Shown: piece by piece, positions 1 through 12,600 of the stretch | How the letters are laid out: the number at the start of each line of letters is the position of its first letter | Position numbering within the stretch: the first letter of the stretch is position 1 | Made by a program: the position numbers and the translations under genes | Assembly (NCBI GenBank): GCA_030737835.1 | Contig: CM060851.1 | Coordinates: 7,795,774 to 7,859,773, forward strand | Direction of reading: 5' to 3' | From: Acorus gramineus | Lineage: Eukaryota > Streptophyta > Magnoliopsida > Acorales > Acoraceae | DNA: 64,000 bases | The notes under the pieces: generated by a model | Told to the model about the DNA's origin: nothing | The model's database searches: none | Seen by the model: the letters and a program-made list of their open reading frames with translations, nothing else

Positions 1-997
1 ATAACATAAGAATGAAATCAAAGAATGGGCTGAAATCAGAGAATGGGCTTTTTCTCCAACTCTGTGAGCCGCGAAGGCACAAATTCAAGGGAATGTGCAG
101 ACAATGCAAAAGGTGCATGGTTTGTTTAAGGAGATGTGCACACCTAGTGCTTTGCTTTGCCTTGCACCTTCAGCACATTAAGGTGCATTGCGTTGAAAAC
201 ACTGAACTGATTAAATACTTGACTGGCAAACAGTGATGAATAGAAGAGCATATTAATCACTCTATCTAGCCATGCACAAAATTCTGATAAATGCATACAA
301 TGCCTATCAAATAGAATGGACATCTTTCTTTCTATTCTCATCCTCTGGCACAGCAAGAAACTTGAAGTAAAGAGCAGCGCACATGCAACTCAGTTTACCA
401 AATAATGCAGAATAATTTCAAGAAAGCCTATTACCCCTTAATTTTACAGACGACATTGCTCAAAATTTTAGCATGCCATAGAAAAATTGATTGCGCCATT
501 CAGCGCATATCCCGAGTTTTAGTGAGACCCAAAAACAGGTGGCCAACAAATCTAAGATGTCCACAATTCACTGCATTTGTATAAGCAACCCGATCCGGTC
601 ATCTGATGAAGATAACCTATGAATTATCCATTACCACGACACCCTCTTTTGATCTTTTAAACAAAACTAACCATTTCATTAGAACATATAAGGCAGATAA
701 AAAAAACCAAAACCATCTCAAAATGGCAAAAAAAAATCAAAAACAAAAAAAGAATAATATTGAAAGAAGTAGCAAGAATGCATTACAATAATTCATAATA
801 CATCACACTCATTCGAAATTACAAGTAAACAAAACACACAGCGCAAATGAAGATCTCAAACAAAGCTATCAAACGTTCATCCGAATATCCGATCATCCAA
901 ATAAAACCAATCAAAACAATAACACCAACAGAAACCCCAAAAATTCAATCAAAATCAGCAAAACAGCTAGAGAGAGTAAGTGAGAGAGAGCGCTCAC
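1..997 (-). other. Probable first intron of the left-edge gene
   Basis: AT-rich DNA downstream (minus strand) of the donor at 997. The short open frames here are low-complexity and show no family signature. No second exon was recognised. Confidence 0.4.
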
Positions 998-1086
998 TCC
1001 AAGGAGACCGTGCAAGGTCGCCACGAACCGTCGTTCTTGTCCATCACTTCGAGGTCGAAATCCTCAATCGACGACGCGTCCGCCAT
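998..1086 (-). CDS. First coding exon of a gene that continues off the left edge
   Basis: The exon starts with ATG (complement of 1084-1086) and encodes 29 residues beginning MADASSIEDFDLEVMDKNDG, then a GSWRPCTVSL stretch. It ends two bases into a codon at a good donor (GA|GTGAGC), so the next exon must lie in the remaining 997 bases or beyond the edge; I could not find it. The context 'LEV...DGSWRPCTVSL' resembles the start of plant SAWADEE-type chromatin-reader domains, but 29 residues are too few to assign a family. The start is preceded by a purine-rich 5' leader with a GA microsatellite, a common plant 5'UTR feature. The exon is GC-richer than its surroundings. Exon existence is fairly sure; function is not. 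Confidence 0.55.
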
Positions 1087-1088
1087 TG

Positions 1089-1117
<29 letters not shown>
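1089..1117. repeat. GA/CT microsatellite in 5' leader
   Basis: About fourteen GA dinucleotides lie directly upstream of the start codon of the minus-strand exon at 998-1086. GA/CT tracts in 5' leaders are frequent in plants; here the tract also creates spurious open frames on both strands. Confidence 0.9.
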
Positions 1118-1119
<2 letters not shown>

Positions 1120-1340
1120 CGATCCTCTCACTCTCTGACAGTTCTAATGGAGTCTTGGTGGAGACCTTGATTTTCCTTTTATGTCCCTGTTGTCCTCTTC
1201 GTTTCCCACGCTTTTTCGCGCGTGCGAGGCGTTGCTTTCGCGCGTCGCCCACTTGGTGGACCTTTCTCAGGGGAACAAAAGGATCACCGGAGACCGAGCT
1301 GGAGTGCTGGATGTTGATCAGATTTTAATCAACGGCTAAG

Positions 1341-1571
1341 GTAGCGTTTGATAGCGAAATTGTAAAACTAATTTTCTCCGAACATGTGGTTTAAAACTGA
1401 TTGTACAGAAAGCTGTCCCCCCCAGCTTTCTCCAATCGCAGCTTTTAAGTATTATTTACCTAAAATCTGTCTGCAAAAAACTGTATTTACAAAATCGTTT
1501 GATTGATTGCAATTACATAATCGGCTTTTTGCAAACTCAAAAACTGTTCGATCGCAGAGCCAAACGCTGCC
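1341..1571. mobile_element. Tourist-like MITE, GCGTTTG-type ends
   Basis: The ends are inverted (GGTAGCGTTTGATAGCGA on the left; complement GGCAGCGTTTGGCTCTGCGA on the right) and are flanked by TAA on both sides. That fits a PIF/Harbinger-derived MITE. Similar ends bound 4823-5008 and part of 59095-59325, so this is a local family. Confidence 0.6.
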
Positions 1572-1735
1572 TAACATTAAAATCAAGATTATTCAATATA
1601 AAAGAGATGTTAAATTAATCTATAATTCATGCATTTTTTTAATAATATAAATTAATTCTTTTTTTACATTTTAAGAATTATTAGTTCAAACTCTATAACC
1701 TTTGTGTAACCTTTCTGATTACAATAATGTTTTTT

Positions 1736-3131
1736 AGGCCCCAACTCATAGGCCCTATCATAGACCCCATGAGGTCGCAATAAGATTTTACTCATTATAC
1801 CATTTACTTGATAACTATCTCAACATGTATCCCTATGATGGTAGAGTATCATTTAATTCTGAAAATCCTGTATTTCTTCACAATTAATCGATTTTGAAAA
1901 TCGTGCAGCAATATTAATCGATGTTTGAATTTCGGAACTGATTTTGTTTATGAAGAACACGTGGATCAAAAATTCTATTTTTGAGATTTTGGAAGGCACG
2001 TAATCGTTTTTTTTTCTTTTTGATTTGGATTTCACATCAATGTCTCTCTGATCATGTATGACATTATTGGAATCGTAATCGAATTGTGTTTTGCCTTTTA
2101 TTTTAAATGTTTAAACACGAATTTTTTTCATGTATTGAATGTCATTTTTCACAGTTTGATTTGTTTTTGTCTCAATATCTAAATGTAACACTCCATACTG
2201 TTACATTTTATATGTGGGTAGTTTGTTTGATGCTACTGTTACATTCTTGACAATGTAAATAGTCATTTTTCAAATGTGTCCTATTTTTGTTACATTCGTA
2301 AATGTAACAGTCAACCACATGCATGTATTGATTTATATTTGTTACATTCATAAATATATCAGTCAACTACAGGTAAATTACATGGAATGTAAAACATTTT
2401 AAGTTACATTTATATAAATGTAACGGTTTTTATGAAAATATAACAAACAGTTCTTATAATATTTGTTAAATGTAACTCACAATAAAAAAAGTATTTGATA
2501 TTTTTCATAAAATGTAACTGATTATTGAAGAAATGATCTGTTTTTAAATTGTTTAAACATTGTATAGAATATAAAATATTTATGTAAATGTAACTGTTAT
2601 GTTACATTTGTGTAAATGTAATAGTGTTTATGTAAATGTAAGAAATAGTTGTAAGGGATGTAAACATTTACGAAATGTATTTGCATTGTGTGAGATGCAT
2701 CTCATTTATGTAAATTAAAAGATATTTGTCAAATGCTAGAATGTTCAGTTAATAACATTCATAAAAAAAATTGTGTATAATACGAATGCAATTTGAAAAA
2801 AAACTAGGTTGTTTGATGAAAAACAATTTATCTAAGTTTTGGTGTAACTGAAATAGAAAATTTAATTACTAGGTAAGGATTTCAAAATTCAAATTTTAAA
2901 ATAGGTAAATTTTAGTGTAACCGAAAATTCATGTCAAAGATTAATAATTGAATAGAGAAAAAAATGGGATTTGGTTGTATGGGATATATTTTTAATTAAT
3001 GGCATATCCGTATTTTGGCATTTTACCATTTTTCAAAAGTCGACAAGCCAATCAATAAGATAATGACACCTCATTGAGCTTATGAGTGTGGTCTATAACT
3101 TAGGACCTGAGTATCATCACTATTCTGATTA
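1736..3131. mobile_element. Non-autonomous Mutator-like element, AGGCCCC-type ends
   Basis: The left end holds AGGCCCC...ATAGGCCC...CCCCATGAGGT; the right end holds its imperfect inverse (ACCTCATTGAG...CTATAA...AGGACCT). The 9-base direct repeat TTCTGATTA stands just outside both ends (about 1711-1719 and 3134-3142), as expected for Mutator superfamily insertion. The interior has no coding capacity but is full of GTTACATT/AATGTAAC half-sites. The element at 15269-18716 has the same kind of terminus. Confidence 0.6.
2161..2660. repeat. Array of GTTACATT / AATGTAAC inverted half-sites
   Basis: The octamer GTTACATT or its complement AATGTAAC occurs many times within about 500 bases, often as head-to-head pairs. 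Spacing is irregular, so this is not a simple tandem repeat. The same motif is concentrated again at 22250-22510. Confidence 0.7.
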
Positions 3132-3142
3132 ATATCCAAGGA

Positions 3143-4360
3143 GAACAATCTGTGTTGATTTTGTTAATTAAAATAGATATGTCCACAAGCTCCTCAAAAA
3201 AAAAAAAAAAAAAAGAACAATCTACCATTTCCACTATTTTTTTTAGTTCAGATACTCTTTATCTCCATGTTGTTCAATTAATACCTATCACATAGACGTG
3301 AAAAAATCAACTTTATATAAATGTCACAATTTGTTATGGTATTTATAAAAAAACTAATGCATGCACACTTTAATTCTTTTTAAACCATTTGTGTAACATT
3401 CATTGATCTGATTAACACAGAATTTCTCTTATGTTGAGATCACAGATGATCTCATTGGTGTATATGTTAGATGAAACATGTAATCTTATTTTTAATTTTT
3501 AAACATAAGTAGGTTTATATAATTGATGAGTGTAGTTTTACTTCTCCAAAATAATGAGTATGATTTTATTGTCATGAATGTAGATACACCGTTACATAAA
3601 ATGCATATTAAAAATAAAAATAAAAACTGCATACCATACTATTTTAATAGAAAAATGATACATAAAACCCCATTTATAACCTAGTCAAAAATATCAATCA
3701 TTTTTAATCTTTTTAAAGTATGTATTTGTTTAATAAAATACATGTTATTATAAAATAAGCATTGAGGAGCCTACACTCATCTGTTTTTTTACTCTAATTA
3801 CAATTGTCATTACTATAGTGTATGAATTCAACTCACACAATATATATTTTACGATTTCAATATACATTCAATTACAAAATCCTTAAAATAAAAAAACATA
3901 TTTCATTAACTAAATGTAAAAAACTGCAAGAATTACCAAAGGAGCTACAAAAGAGTTAAAACTCAACATTCTCTACGCTCTCACTTTCTCTCCCTCCATG
4001 TGGGGACTTTGTAATCAATTTGCTTGAATCGGAATACATTTTTTATCTTTTGTTATAAAAGAAAAATTCTCGGCTATGACACTCAGGTTATTTTACAATT
4101 TAAAATACAGTCTTATATATTTTGTTAGAAATCTAGTAAAAAATATAACTCGTTATACAATTTAGATATTTTGTTAAATTATTTTTACACTTTTAAAAAA
4201 TAAATTTATTCAATTCAAAATAGAACTCTACGGATGATTGAGTCACATTTTCCGTGTAATAACGCAGTTAAAATGGGCCGTACTCATGAGAGGCCCAACA
4301 ATAACAAGCCCATAACGAACGTAAACGTTGCACGTCATAACAACAGCTGGTTCTTGCATG
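3143..4360. other. AT-rich intergenic DNA
   Basis: No open frame with coding character was found. It contains homopolymer A tracts and leads into the promoter of the VOC gene. Confidence 0.6.
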
Positions 4361-4390
4361 GAGGACACGTGTCCCCCCTCCCCATATAAA
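4355..4390 (+). promoter_or_regulatory. Promoter of the VOC gene: RY motif, ABRE/G-box, TATA box
   Basis: TGCATG (RY element, complement CATGCA) is at 4355-4360, the perfect palindrome ACACGTGT (ABRE/G-box) at 4365-4372, and TATAAA at 4385-4390. A TATA box here predicts transcription starting near 4415-4420, which favours the ATG at 4441 over the in-frame ATG at 4402. An RY plus ABRE pair is typical of seed-maturation and ABA-responsive promoters; regulation is inferred, not shown. Confidence 0.6.
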
Positions 4391-4440
4391 CTCGATCAAT
4401 AATGGACGTCCAAAACCAGGTACAAAAATATAAAAAAGAA

Positions 4441-6709
4441 ATGGCGAACCTGAGTCCGGCATTCTCGTACACCGTAGTCTACGTGAAAGACGTGGCCAGA
4501 TCTGTGGCCTTCTATTCAATGGCCTTCGGTCACAGCGTCCGTCGATTAGATGAGTCGCACAGGTCTGTTTTATTTGGATTTTAATTGTATTGGATAACGA
4601 TATTCGATCCGATTGAATTGGGTGTTTGGATGTGTTTGTTTGGGGGATAGGTGGGGAGAGCTGGATAGCGGAGAGACGACGATAGCGTTCACGCCGCTGC
4701 ATCAGAAGGAGACGGACGGGATCACGGGGGAGGTGCAGACACCGTCCGATCCCCATCGCAGGGCCCCCGTCGAGGTCTGCTTGGCCTATGCCGACGTCGA
4801 CGCCGCTTTCAAGGTTACTTTCAATGCGTTTGATTGCCGATTACAAAACTGATTTTGTAAGAATCTGATTTTAAAACTGAATCTACAGGAAGCTTACCCC
4901 AACTTTTAAAAATCACAAACACTACAATAAAATTATTTTGTGTCACGATTACATAAATAGCTTCCTGCAAACGCGAAAACTATACAATCGCGTAACCAAA
5001 CACACATTTTGTTTTAAGTGATCTCAATTTTTCTATTGTGGTATTTTTACGAGCGCTATTAGTTAGAAACTTAGTCCAAAATGCAGTATTCTATACATAA
5101 TTAGAAATTCAGTCAAACATACATATTTATTTAAATTTTTTTTTTGTATTTATATTAGTTTTCATAATTATTAAAAATAGGTTTATTTAACTTGAAATAT
5201 ATTGATATAAATTTTTTATCTAAGTATATACATTAATGTTTACTATTTAAAAAAAAATGATAACATAAAAAATGAAAACATGTGTAGTTTGAGTTATGGT
5301 CTCCTATATTCTATTGCTTAGGGCCCCATCTTCGTGCATTCTTATTATTTAATTTTACAATGATATCTCATTTGATAATATATATATATATATAAAAGGA
5401 TTTATTATTTATAAAAAATGATAATGTTACGTCAATCTCTTTTCATTTCTAATTCCAGTCTCACGTGTTTAAATTTTTAAAAAATAATATACCCCATTAG
5501 AATATATACTTTTATATAAAATGAAATATATACTTTAATGAATTGCATAGATGCATTTATATAAAATGTGAATATTTTTTTATCGAAACTTATATCTCGT
5601 TAATGTGAGTATGTGCTCCACTAATTTTCTACCGACGGATATAAGACTGGAATTGAATCGAAAAAAAAAAAAAAAATTTGTGTTTAACAACACTCTGGTA
5701 GAAAACCAAAATGTAATTCAATGGGCTTGAAGAGCAATGGGGAGGTATAGTGCACCTTTTTCAAAATTAAAGAAAAATGTTACACCAAAAATCGTAGGTC
5801 ACATATGTTTTCATTATTTTTTAAATAATATATTTTATTTTATATTTTTATAAAAAATAAAATATATACTTTAAGAAATTGAATATATAAAAAATGTAAA
5901 AAAAAATTAACGAGGTATATATCTCGTTAAAGTAAGTAGATATTAACAAGTAGATATAAAAGATTGCATTTTAAATTATAAAAATAACTGAGTGTAACAA
6001 CATTCATAAAAATTAGGCTAGGCTTGAAATCTGTCTTTCAACAATTTCTTGTTTCATTATTTTTTTTTATGAAAACTTTTTATTGTTTGTGTGATTGATC
6101 ACTCATGGCGTGTCACCATAGGTAAATTTCCAAGACCAATGTACTCTCATTTTCCATTTGGCTTTAGATTTCCCAAAATCAGATCGTACATTCCATACAC
6201 TTTTGAGACCCTCATTGAGGGAAACTTGCATTGTGGCTTGCATTATGGAGTTATGGACGATTTGCATGAGGGAGCATTTAGTTCTATTCCATTAACCTAA
6301 TATTTGATCCAATTTTTAATCAAACTCATGATACATATTGTTATTGATGCGGAGGATTAGAGAGCATTCATCTCCACCAACCAAACCTTAAATATTTTTT
6401 CTTGGTGCTTTTTATGCTGACTTTTAACCAAACTCATTTTAAATTAATGAGAACAGGACACTTCATCCTATCATTTTTGTAATTGGTTTGGTTTAGTTGA
6501 ATCTTTTGATAAAATTTTTGTTTTAAAAACTTGATATGTGAATCATGTGATGGTCCTACCATTTTCAGAGAGCTGTGGAGAGCGGGGCAACTGCGGTGAG
6601 TGAGCCGGAAGAGAAGGAGTGGGGACAGAAGGTGGGATATGTACGGGACATCGACGGCATCGTCGTCCGGATGGGGAGCTGCGTTAAACCACCACCTCAC
6701 TCTCACTAG
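4441..6709 (+). CDS. One-domain VOC (glyoxalase-fold) protein, DSI-1VOC-like
   Basis: Three exons, 4441-4562, 4651-4813 and 6569-6709, give a 141-aa protein; phases match at both junctions. Recognisable stretches are FSYTVVYVKDVARSVAFY at the N-terminus, RRLDESHRWGELDSGETTIA across the first junction, and EKEWGQKVGYVRDIDG near the end. These match the plant desiccation-induced single vicinal-oxygen-chelate protein family (about 135-140 aa), relatives of glyoxalase I with one betaalphabetabetabeta repeat. The substrate is not established for the family, so I do not call it glyoxalase I. The start at 4441 is chosen from the TATA position; an in-frame ATG at 4402 would add 13 residues. The second intron is 1755 bases and contains a MITE. 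Confidence 0.9.
4823..5008. mobile_element. MITE with GCGTTTG-type ends in intron 2 of the VOC gene
   Basis: The left end reads AATGCGTTTGATTGC and the complement of the right end reads TGTGTGTTTGGTTACGCG. The inner sequence resembles the MITE at 1341-1571 (GATTACA..., AAACTGATTTT). No clean target duplication was read. Confidence 0.45.
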
Positions 6710-7960
6710 CTATGCCTCTGTATGTTTTTTTTCATTCATCTGTGTTTTTGTTCAGTTGTTTTTGCTCTTTTTGTTGTTGTTGCAGTACATGATGTTTTGG
6801 ATAGTGCTTTCAATGCCATAATAATAAGATAAAAAGGCAATATTATGTGAAGTTCGTGATATTGAGATGTGGTAATACCTATTTTATTTATTTATTTATT
6901 TTTGGTAGGTGGTAATAACTATTAAGATTAAAGATTAAGATGGCAGGTCCCAGTGACGGGATTCAAAGCATTAGTACACCGGTCAAGAAAACCCAACAAC
7001 ATTCATTTGGAAATCAAAAAGAATAATCTATTTGAGGGGCAAGTGGGAGATGATATTTTGTTCTACCACAGAGAATTTTTTGGTTCTTGCAGCCCAAAGA
7101 ATTTCCATGATACATCAGAACAGTCATTTATGAAATTTCATTGTGGGGTGATCTCGTAGGTTACCATGGTTTTTTTTTTACCTATCTTTCCTGTTTATTT
7201 AAAATGAATATATCAAATCACAACTCATGTTCATCAAGGAAAATAATACACTTACACCACAAAAAAAAAAAAAAAATACATAGAATGTAAACAGGGGTTT
7301 GGATCCAATTATGACTAATTTTAGTCAATCCAATTATTATCGAATTACACAATCTATGAATCGAACAACACAGTTTATGAATCTAACTGTACAATCAATT
7401 GTTGGATACAAGTGTCACTCTCTTACATAATCTAATAAACTTAAATAGATTAAGACCCGTTTGAAAACACTAAAATGGATGATTCTATTTTTAATTAAAT
7501 AAAAAATTAAAAGTGTTGCAAAACACATTTTAAAAAACTGATTTAATTAAAAAATTATTTTTAATTTTTAATATAAAAATATTAATTTTTTTAAAAATTA
7601 AATATATTTAAACTATTTTATTCACCATCTTATTTTACGTATGTTTTTAAACGTAACCTATGATGTGATAGCACCATCAGAGATATTCCATGTTAGCCAG
7701 CTCAGAAAATACAGCTATTTTTGCGGCAGTTGCTAGTGATTAGTCATGTCATATGAACATCATAATCATTCATGTAGAAGGCCCCACTATTTTGAAAATG
7801 ACCGATTGTCATTGACCAAAAGAGACTCATGAATCTCACAAAAAAATTCTTTCTTTTTTTTTTTTTACAAAAAAAAAAGAAAATCTCACAAAAGAAATTT
7901 AAGAAGAGATATGCTATGCTCCCCTTTCTACAACCCCACCCTATTATTAAATCTTTTATT
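6710..7960. other. Intergenic DNA after the VOC gene
   Basis: It holds the probable 3'UTR of the VOC gene (AATAATAAG region near 6821) and then AT-rich sequence. The 68-codon open frame at 6953-7159 has no recognisable domain and is not called. Confidence 0.5.
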
Positions 7961-7968
7961 TAAAAAAA

Positions 7969-8490
7969 AAAATCCATACAATCCCTTCAAATTTAATTAA
8001 AATCTATATAGTCCCTTAACTTTTTTTTAAATCCATATAACCTTCTAGAAACACTTAATAAATCCACATAAACCCCTGAATAAAATTTTCATTAATAGAT
8101 GATGAATATTTCATTTGGTTAACATTGACTGAAAACATAATATACTAAAAAATCACTACAATGTGTTAAAAATGTAAAAAAACCTCTAAAAATGACAATT
8201 TCTCTCTTTGGATATATTATAAAACCTTATCCAGAAGGGTAAAATAGTCATTTATATAAGATTTTTCACATTTTTAACACATTATAGGATTTTTTTAGTA
8301 TACTGTGTTTTCTACTAGAGTTAATCAAACATAATATTCATAAAATATTCATCATCTATAAAAGTAAATTTTATTTAAAGGGTTATTTAGATTTACTAGG
8401 TGTTTTCATGGAGTTATATGCATTTTAAGAAGAGTCAGGGGGCTATATGAATTTCAGTCACTTTACAGGGGGTTATATGGATATTTCCTT
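7969..8490. mobile_element. Foldback MITE
   Basis: The left half (AATCCATACAATCCC..., AACATTGACTGAAAACA...) is mirrored by the right half (...TGTGTTTTCTACTAGAGTT, GGGGGTTATATGGAT). The two arms pair over most of their roughly 250-base lengths. Such a hairpin is typical of deletion-derived foldback MITEs. Exact ends were not fixed. Confidence 0.6.
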
Positions 8491-9089
8491 TTTTAAAATA
8501 TGTTTATACAATTAATTAGAATAAATATACATTTCATTTTTTATAATTAAATGACATATACTAGTTTAATAAAATCAGAACAAGTGCAAAATTGCAAATT
8601 GTAACTATTGTTGTAAACAACGTGAAAGGGTTAGGGAAAGTCCCTCGTGCTTACATCATCATAGAGTATTCACCTACTTTGATTTTTTAAGTTACATTTT
8701 ATAAAACAGAACATATACTCATAAATGAGTAAAAAACTATATGTTTATTTCAAAGAGATGTATATCTTATGAGCATTGTTAGACTCATCCCATTCTTGAA
8801 AAAAAAAAAAAAGGTGATCACAAACACTTAACGCGTATTTTGACAAACAAATCTCTTTAGTCCCATCACACTCAATGTAACAAGCTCGGGAGAACTTTTT
8901 TTACACATTCAACAAATGAGCCCATTCAATTCAAAACAAGGCCCAGCCCATACATAAAACCTATGCTGCTCGAACAACCATACATTGGAATTTGGAATAA
9001 CTTCAAGCCACCCACAAAGGAAAATAATGTCTGACCTGGAATATAATAGGTCTAACCTTGCGTGCCCTCACTTTTATATTTTTAAAAAA

Positions 9090-9270
9090 TAAACACTAAT
9101 CCACTTAAATATATTATTATAAAATAATAAAATATACAATAAAATACACTAATATATAAATAAAGAAAAAAACAGTGCAATATACAATGCACTATAAGCA
9201 GTTCTAGACTATCGACGGCAAAATGAACTGAATGTCTCAATGTATCAGTGCTAAAATGATCTGAGTGTAT
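9090..9270. mobile_element. Fragment of the AT-rich 'tatagtatatac' MITE family
   Basis: It contains the family hallmarks: AAATACACTAATATAT, a GTGCAATATACAATGCACTA core, and the terminal phrase ATGTATCAGTGCT. Full-length relatives are at about 24725-24965 and 48046-48330. Confidence 0.45.
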
Positions 9271-9686
9271 CTTTTTTGCAACTTTCACACACTTTGAATT
9301 TTTTTAAAAAAAAACATACTCCTAAAATGCACATTTGACTCATTTTCATAACTGGTATTTTATATCGATTAAAACTAGGAAAATAGAGAGACCACTCACA
9401 ATTCACTAAACTTTCGTCCAAGATGCCCATAAACACAGTGAGTCATTAAATACAGAGCAACAAATATTAATTTGTTAAAGTTTCAAAAAGGAACCAATAG
9501 AAAAACAGATTGAAAGATAAAGAACCCACTTAAGTTGACACATATGCCAAAGTTTTTTTCCTTTTTTTTTTAAAATTAAAATGAAGATGGCTCATACCGG
9601 ACGCCTAAGACATTACAGCGCTTGATGACACCGATCTCTGGCGGTCACACCAATCTCCGGTGGTCACAGCATTCCTCGAGGGCATC

Positions 9687-12600
9687 TCACCCTTCTTGGG
9701 ACCGTCTAACGCAGCGAGAGACTTTCTTCCTAAACACATCCTTCCTGTCTCTCCACTCTTTCTGTAAAATGCGGGGAGAAAAAGAACATCAAAAGTGGCT
9801 TTTCAATAGAAAGATACACTCACGAGCGAAAAATCGACTGAATGAAAGAGAATACTCCGAGTCATCCATCATCAAATAATTTACTCACCAAAAGTTAAAA
9901 CATTTATAACATGGAAAGCAAGTTTATTATGAATAATATAATGCCCGTGGACCCCTCATTAGGGAATCAAGTTTTATTCAAAAAGGGGATACCACAAGGG
10001 ACATATTGTTGCTTATATAAAGCAACAGTGTTTTCCACCATACATAGCTGTATATGTGCTCCACTATCAAGGTAAGGTCCAAAAGTTTTTTTTTTTTTTC
10101 TAAAAAATATTCTCCCATCAGCAAGTTGCGGTAGTCATCATCAGTTGCTTGAAAGATGTAGACTAGTGCTTTTGGGTGATGTGGACTATGAATTAAATAT
10201 CCGCCACACGACAGATTTTAGAAAGAAAGAAATGAAAGCAAGAAGAAAATGAGCATCTTCGGAATTTCTAAATTAGTGAGAGGTAGAAGAGGCAAATTTG
10301 TATGGTGTATTCAGATATTTGTCATAAGTTGTTTGTAGTCTTCCGTTTGATTGTTACGAAACTTCTGAGCTTACTATACCATGCAATATATTATTTTTTG
10401 CATTTTTTTTACCTAGAAATACTAATCAGAACTGTGATATAACAATAGTGGACCGATTGACTGGCTAGGCGAGTCTAGGCATTGGCCAGGCGCCTCAGCA
10501 TGCCTATGCGGTGCTTAATTACATATGTAAATATGAATATAAGTCCTAGTGAATGAGTTATTTAATATCACAGAACACCTTAAAGGATAGAGATTACATC
10601 CAACTTGCTATCTATGAGATGACCAAAAAGAAAATAATATATGAGTAATTCATAAGCATACATGGTCATCATGACGAGTTGATACTCCATCTCCATCCAT
10701 CAAGAGTCGTGAGACCCGAGGGATTGGGATAGAACTCCTTTTCTTCTTTTATCTGATTTTTATTAGGTTCTAACCAACAGTTTATAAAAATGGTTGGTAA
10801 ACAGGTCCTATTAAAGTGGGTGCCAAAGACCCACTGCACCTAGGAGAGTGCCCAGAGCATCTATAACCACCTAGTGCCTAGGTGATGCCCGGACAAATAT
10901 GGTAGCAACAACTGTTATATAACACACTATGACATAGGTTTCATACAGGTATCATACCTTTAAAAGATGCAAGTAGGATTATCAGATATGCTTGCCTCCT
11001 GATGCCTGATTGGGCTGGGTTTATTGGGTAGTGCAAGCAGGTATCAGGGATTTGGAAGAAGACAGCATGGCGCCATTTAAAGTGAGAGAGGAGCAGTGTT
11101 TTTCAGTTGGTTTTATGTGTGATGTTTTTCCTATTTTTGGGTGGATTTGTTCGGATGGGGATTTGAAATTTGTGAAGGCATCCTGGTAATTGTTTTCCAC
11201 ACATATATATATTTGGTGGTATCATCAACCCTCATATATGTTATACACAAACAGCTCTGATCCTTGCACTGCATCAACACTCTTTCAAATGAACTTCACG
11301 ACAAGATTGGCCATTGATTTAGATTGTTCATTTTCACCATACACACGCTGATTTACCACTATTCTAGCACGTAATCCATTCTCAAAAGACTTAAATCAGT
11401 TCACCTATTACTTCAACCATCAGAATTCATCTACAATTTTCTCTTCAAGAGTTAATGGCCAATTCTGATAATTCAATACATTGCTTGTATGCCTCTGATT
11501 GAATATTTTAAGATTCTGACCTGATCTGAGTGTCGGGGACAACATCTGGGTAGACAAGGATGGGTGGTAACAATAAAAAGGTAATAAAACAAGGTTATAT
11601 ATCCAGATTGTGCTTGCCATATGCACATATGTACTGGAAAATTATCTATAGAACTAGCATGTACATGCCTAGAAAATGATGAACATCAACAAGAAAATCT
11701 AGAAACAGGATGAACATCTTTACAGATATGGCCATATGGGCTACTACCAGAACAAAGCAAAAGATGATGAATTGATTCACTTACCGCAGCTTCAATGTTA
11801 GCAGGGGATTCATCGTTTGGACTTGAAAGCATGGAAATGATACTCAAAACAATACTCTCAACCTGCGCATACATATCAATTAGTTTGGTACCCTTCAAAG
11901 CATAATGACAAGCATGCTTGATACTGAATTTAAAGAAAACCGATGTCAATGTAGTACATGCAGATGTATGAATCTCAGTCATCATCGTTTGTGATGAAAT
12001 TTGCCAACTTGAAAAATTATCCTAATGCTAATTATTGTATAATGATGAATCAAATCTATGCAGATTATATAGGAAAAGAAAATTGGCGACCTACGAATGT
12101 CAATAAGTACAATGCAGCCTAAATTAGATTGCAATTATACAAAACAAAACATATCACATACTGTATGCACTGGAGTCCAACGCTCACTTGCAAGCTCGTA
12201 ACCATTTGGATCATCTCCAGGAGCATGGAGGATTGATATGCACACCCTTCCATCAGGATAAACTGAAGTTGACAGGAAATTCAGTATTCTATAAGCAAGA
12301 TTTCATAGTAATGAAAAATAATAATTATATAAGAGATAAAAAAGGAAGAGTACTCACCATTTGGATGCCACATCTCTGATGTAAATCTTACTGATGGAGG
12401 GTGAACTGGGTAGTTAGGTGGGAAGCTCATAATGGCATTAAAAAAACCTCCTTCACTGCAATTGCATTTTTTTCCCCCAATTAGCATTGCCAATGATTAA
12501 TTAAAAATTTGCAAAATAGACAACTGATATAAGAAAGAAAAACTAAAAGTAGAACATTAATATATCAAGTCATCTCAGCAGCTTTTTCCTTGCATTTTAG

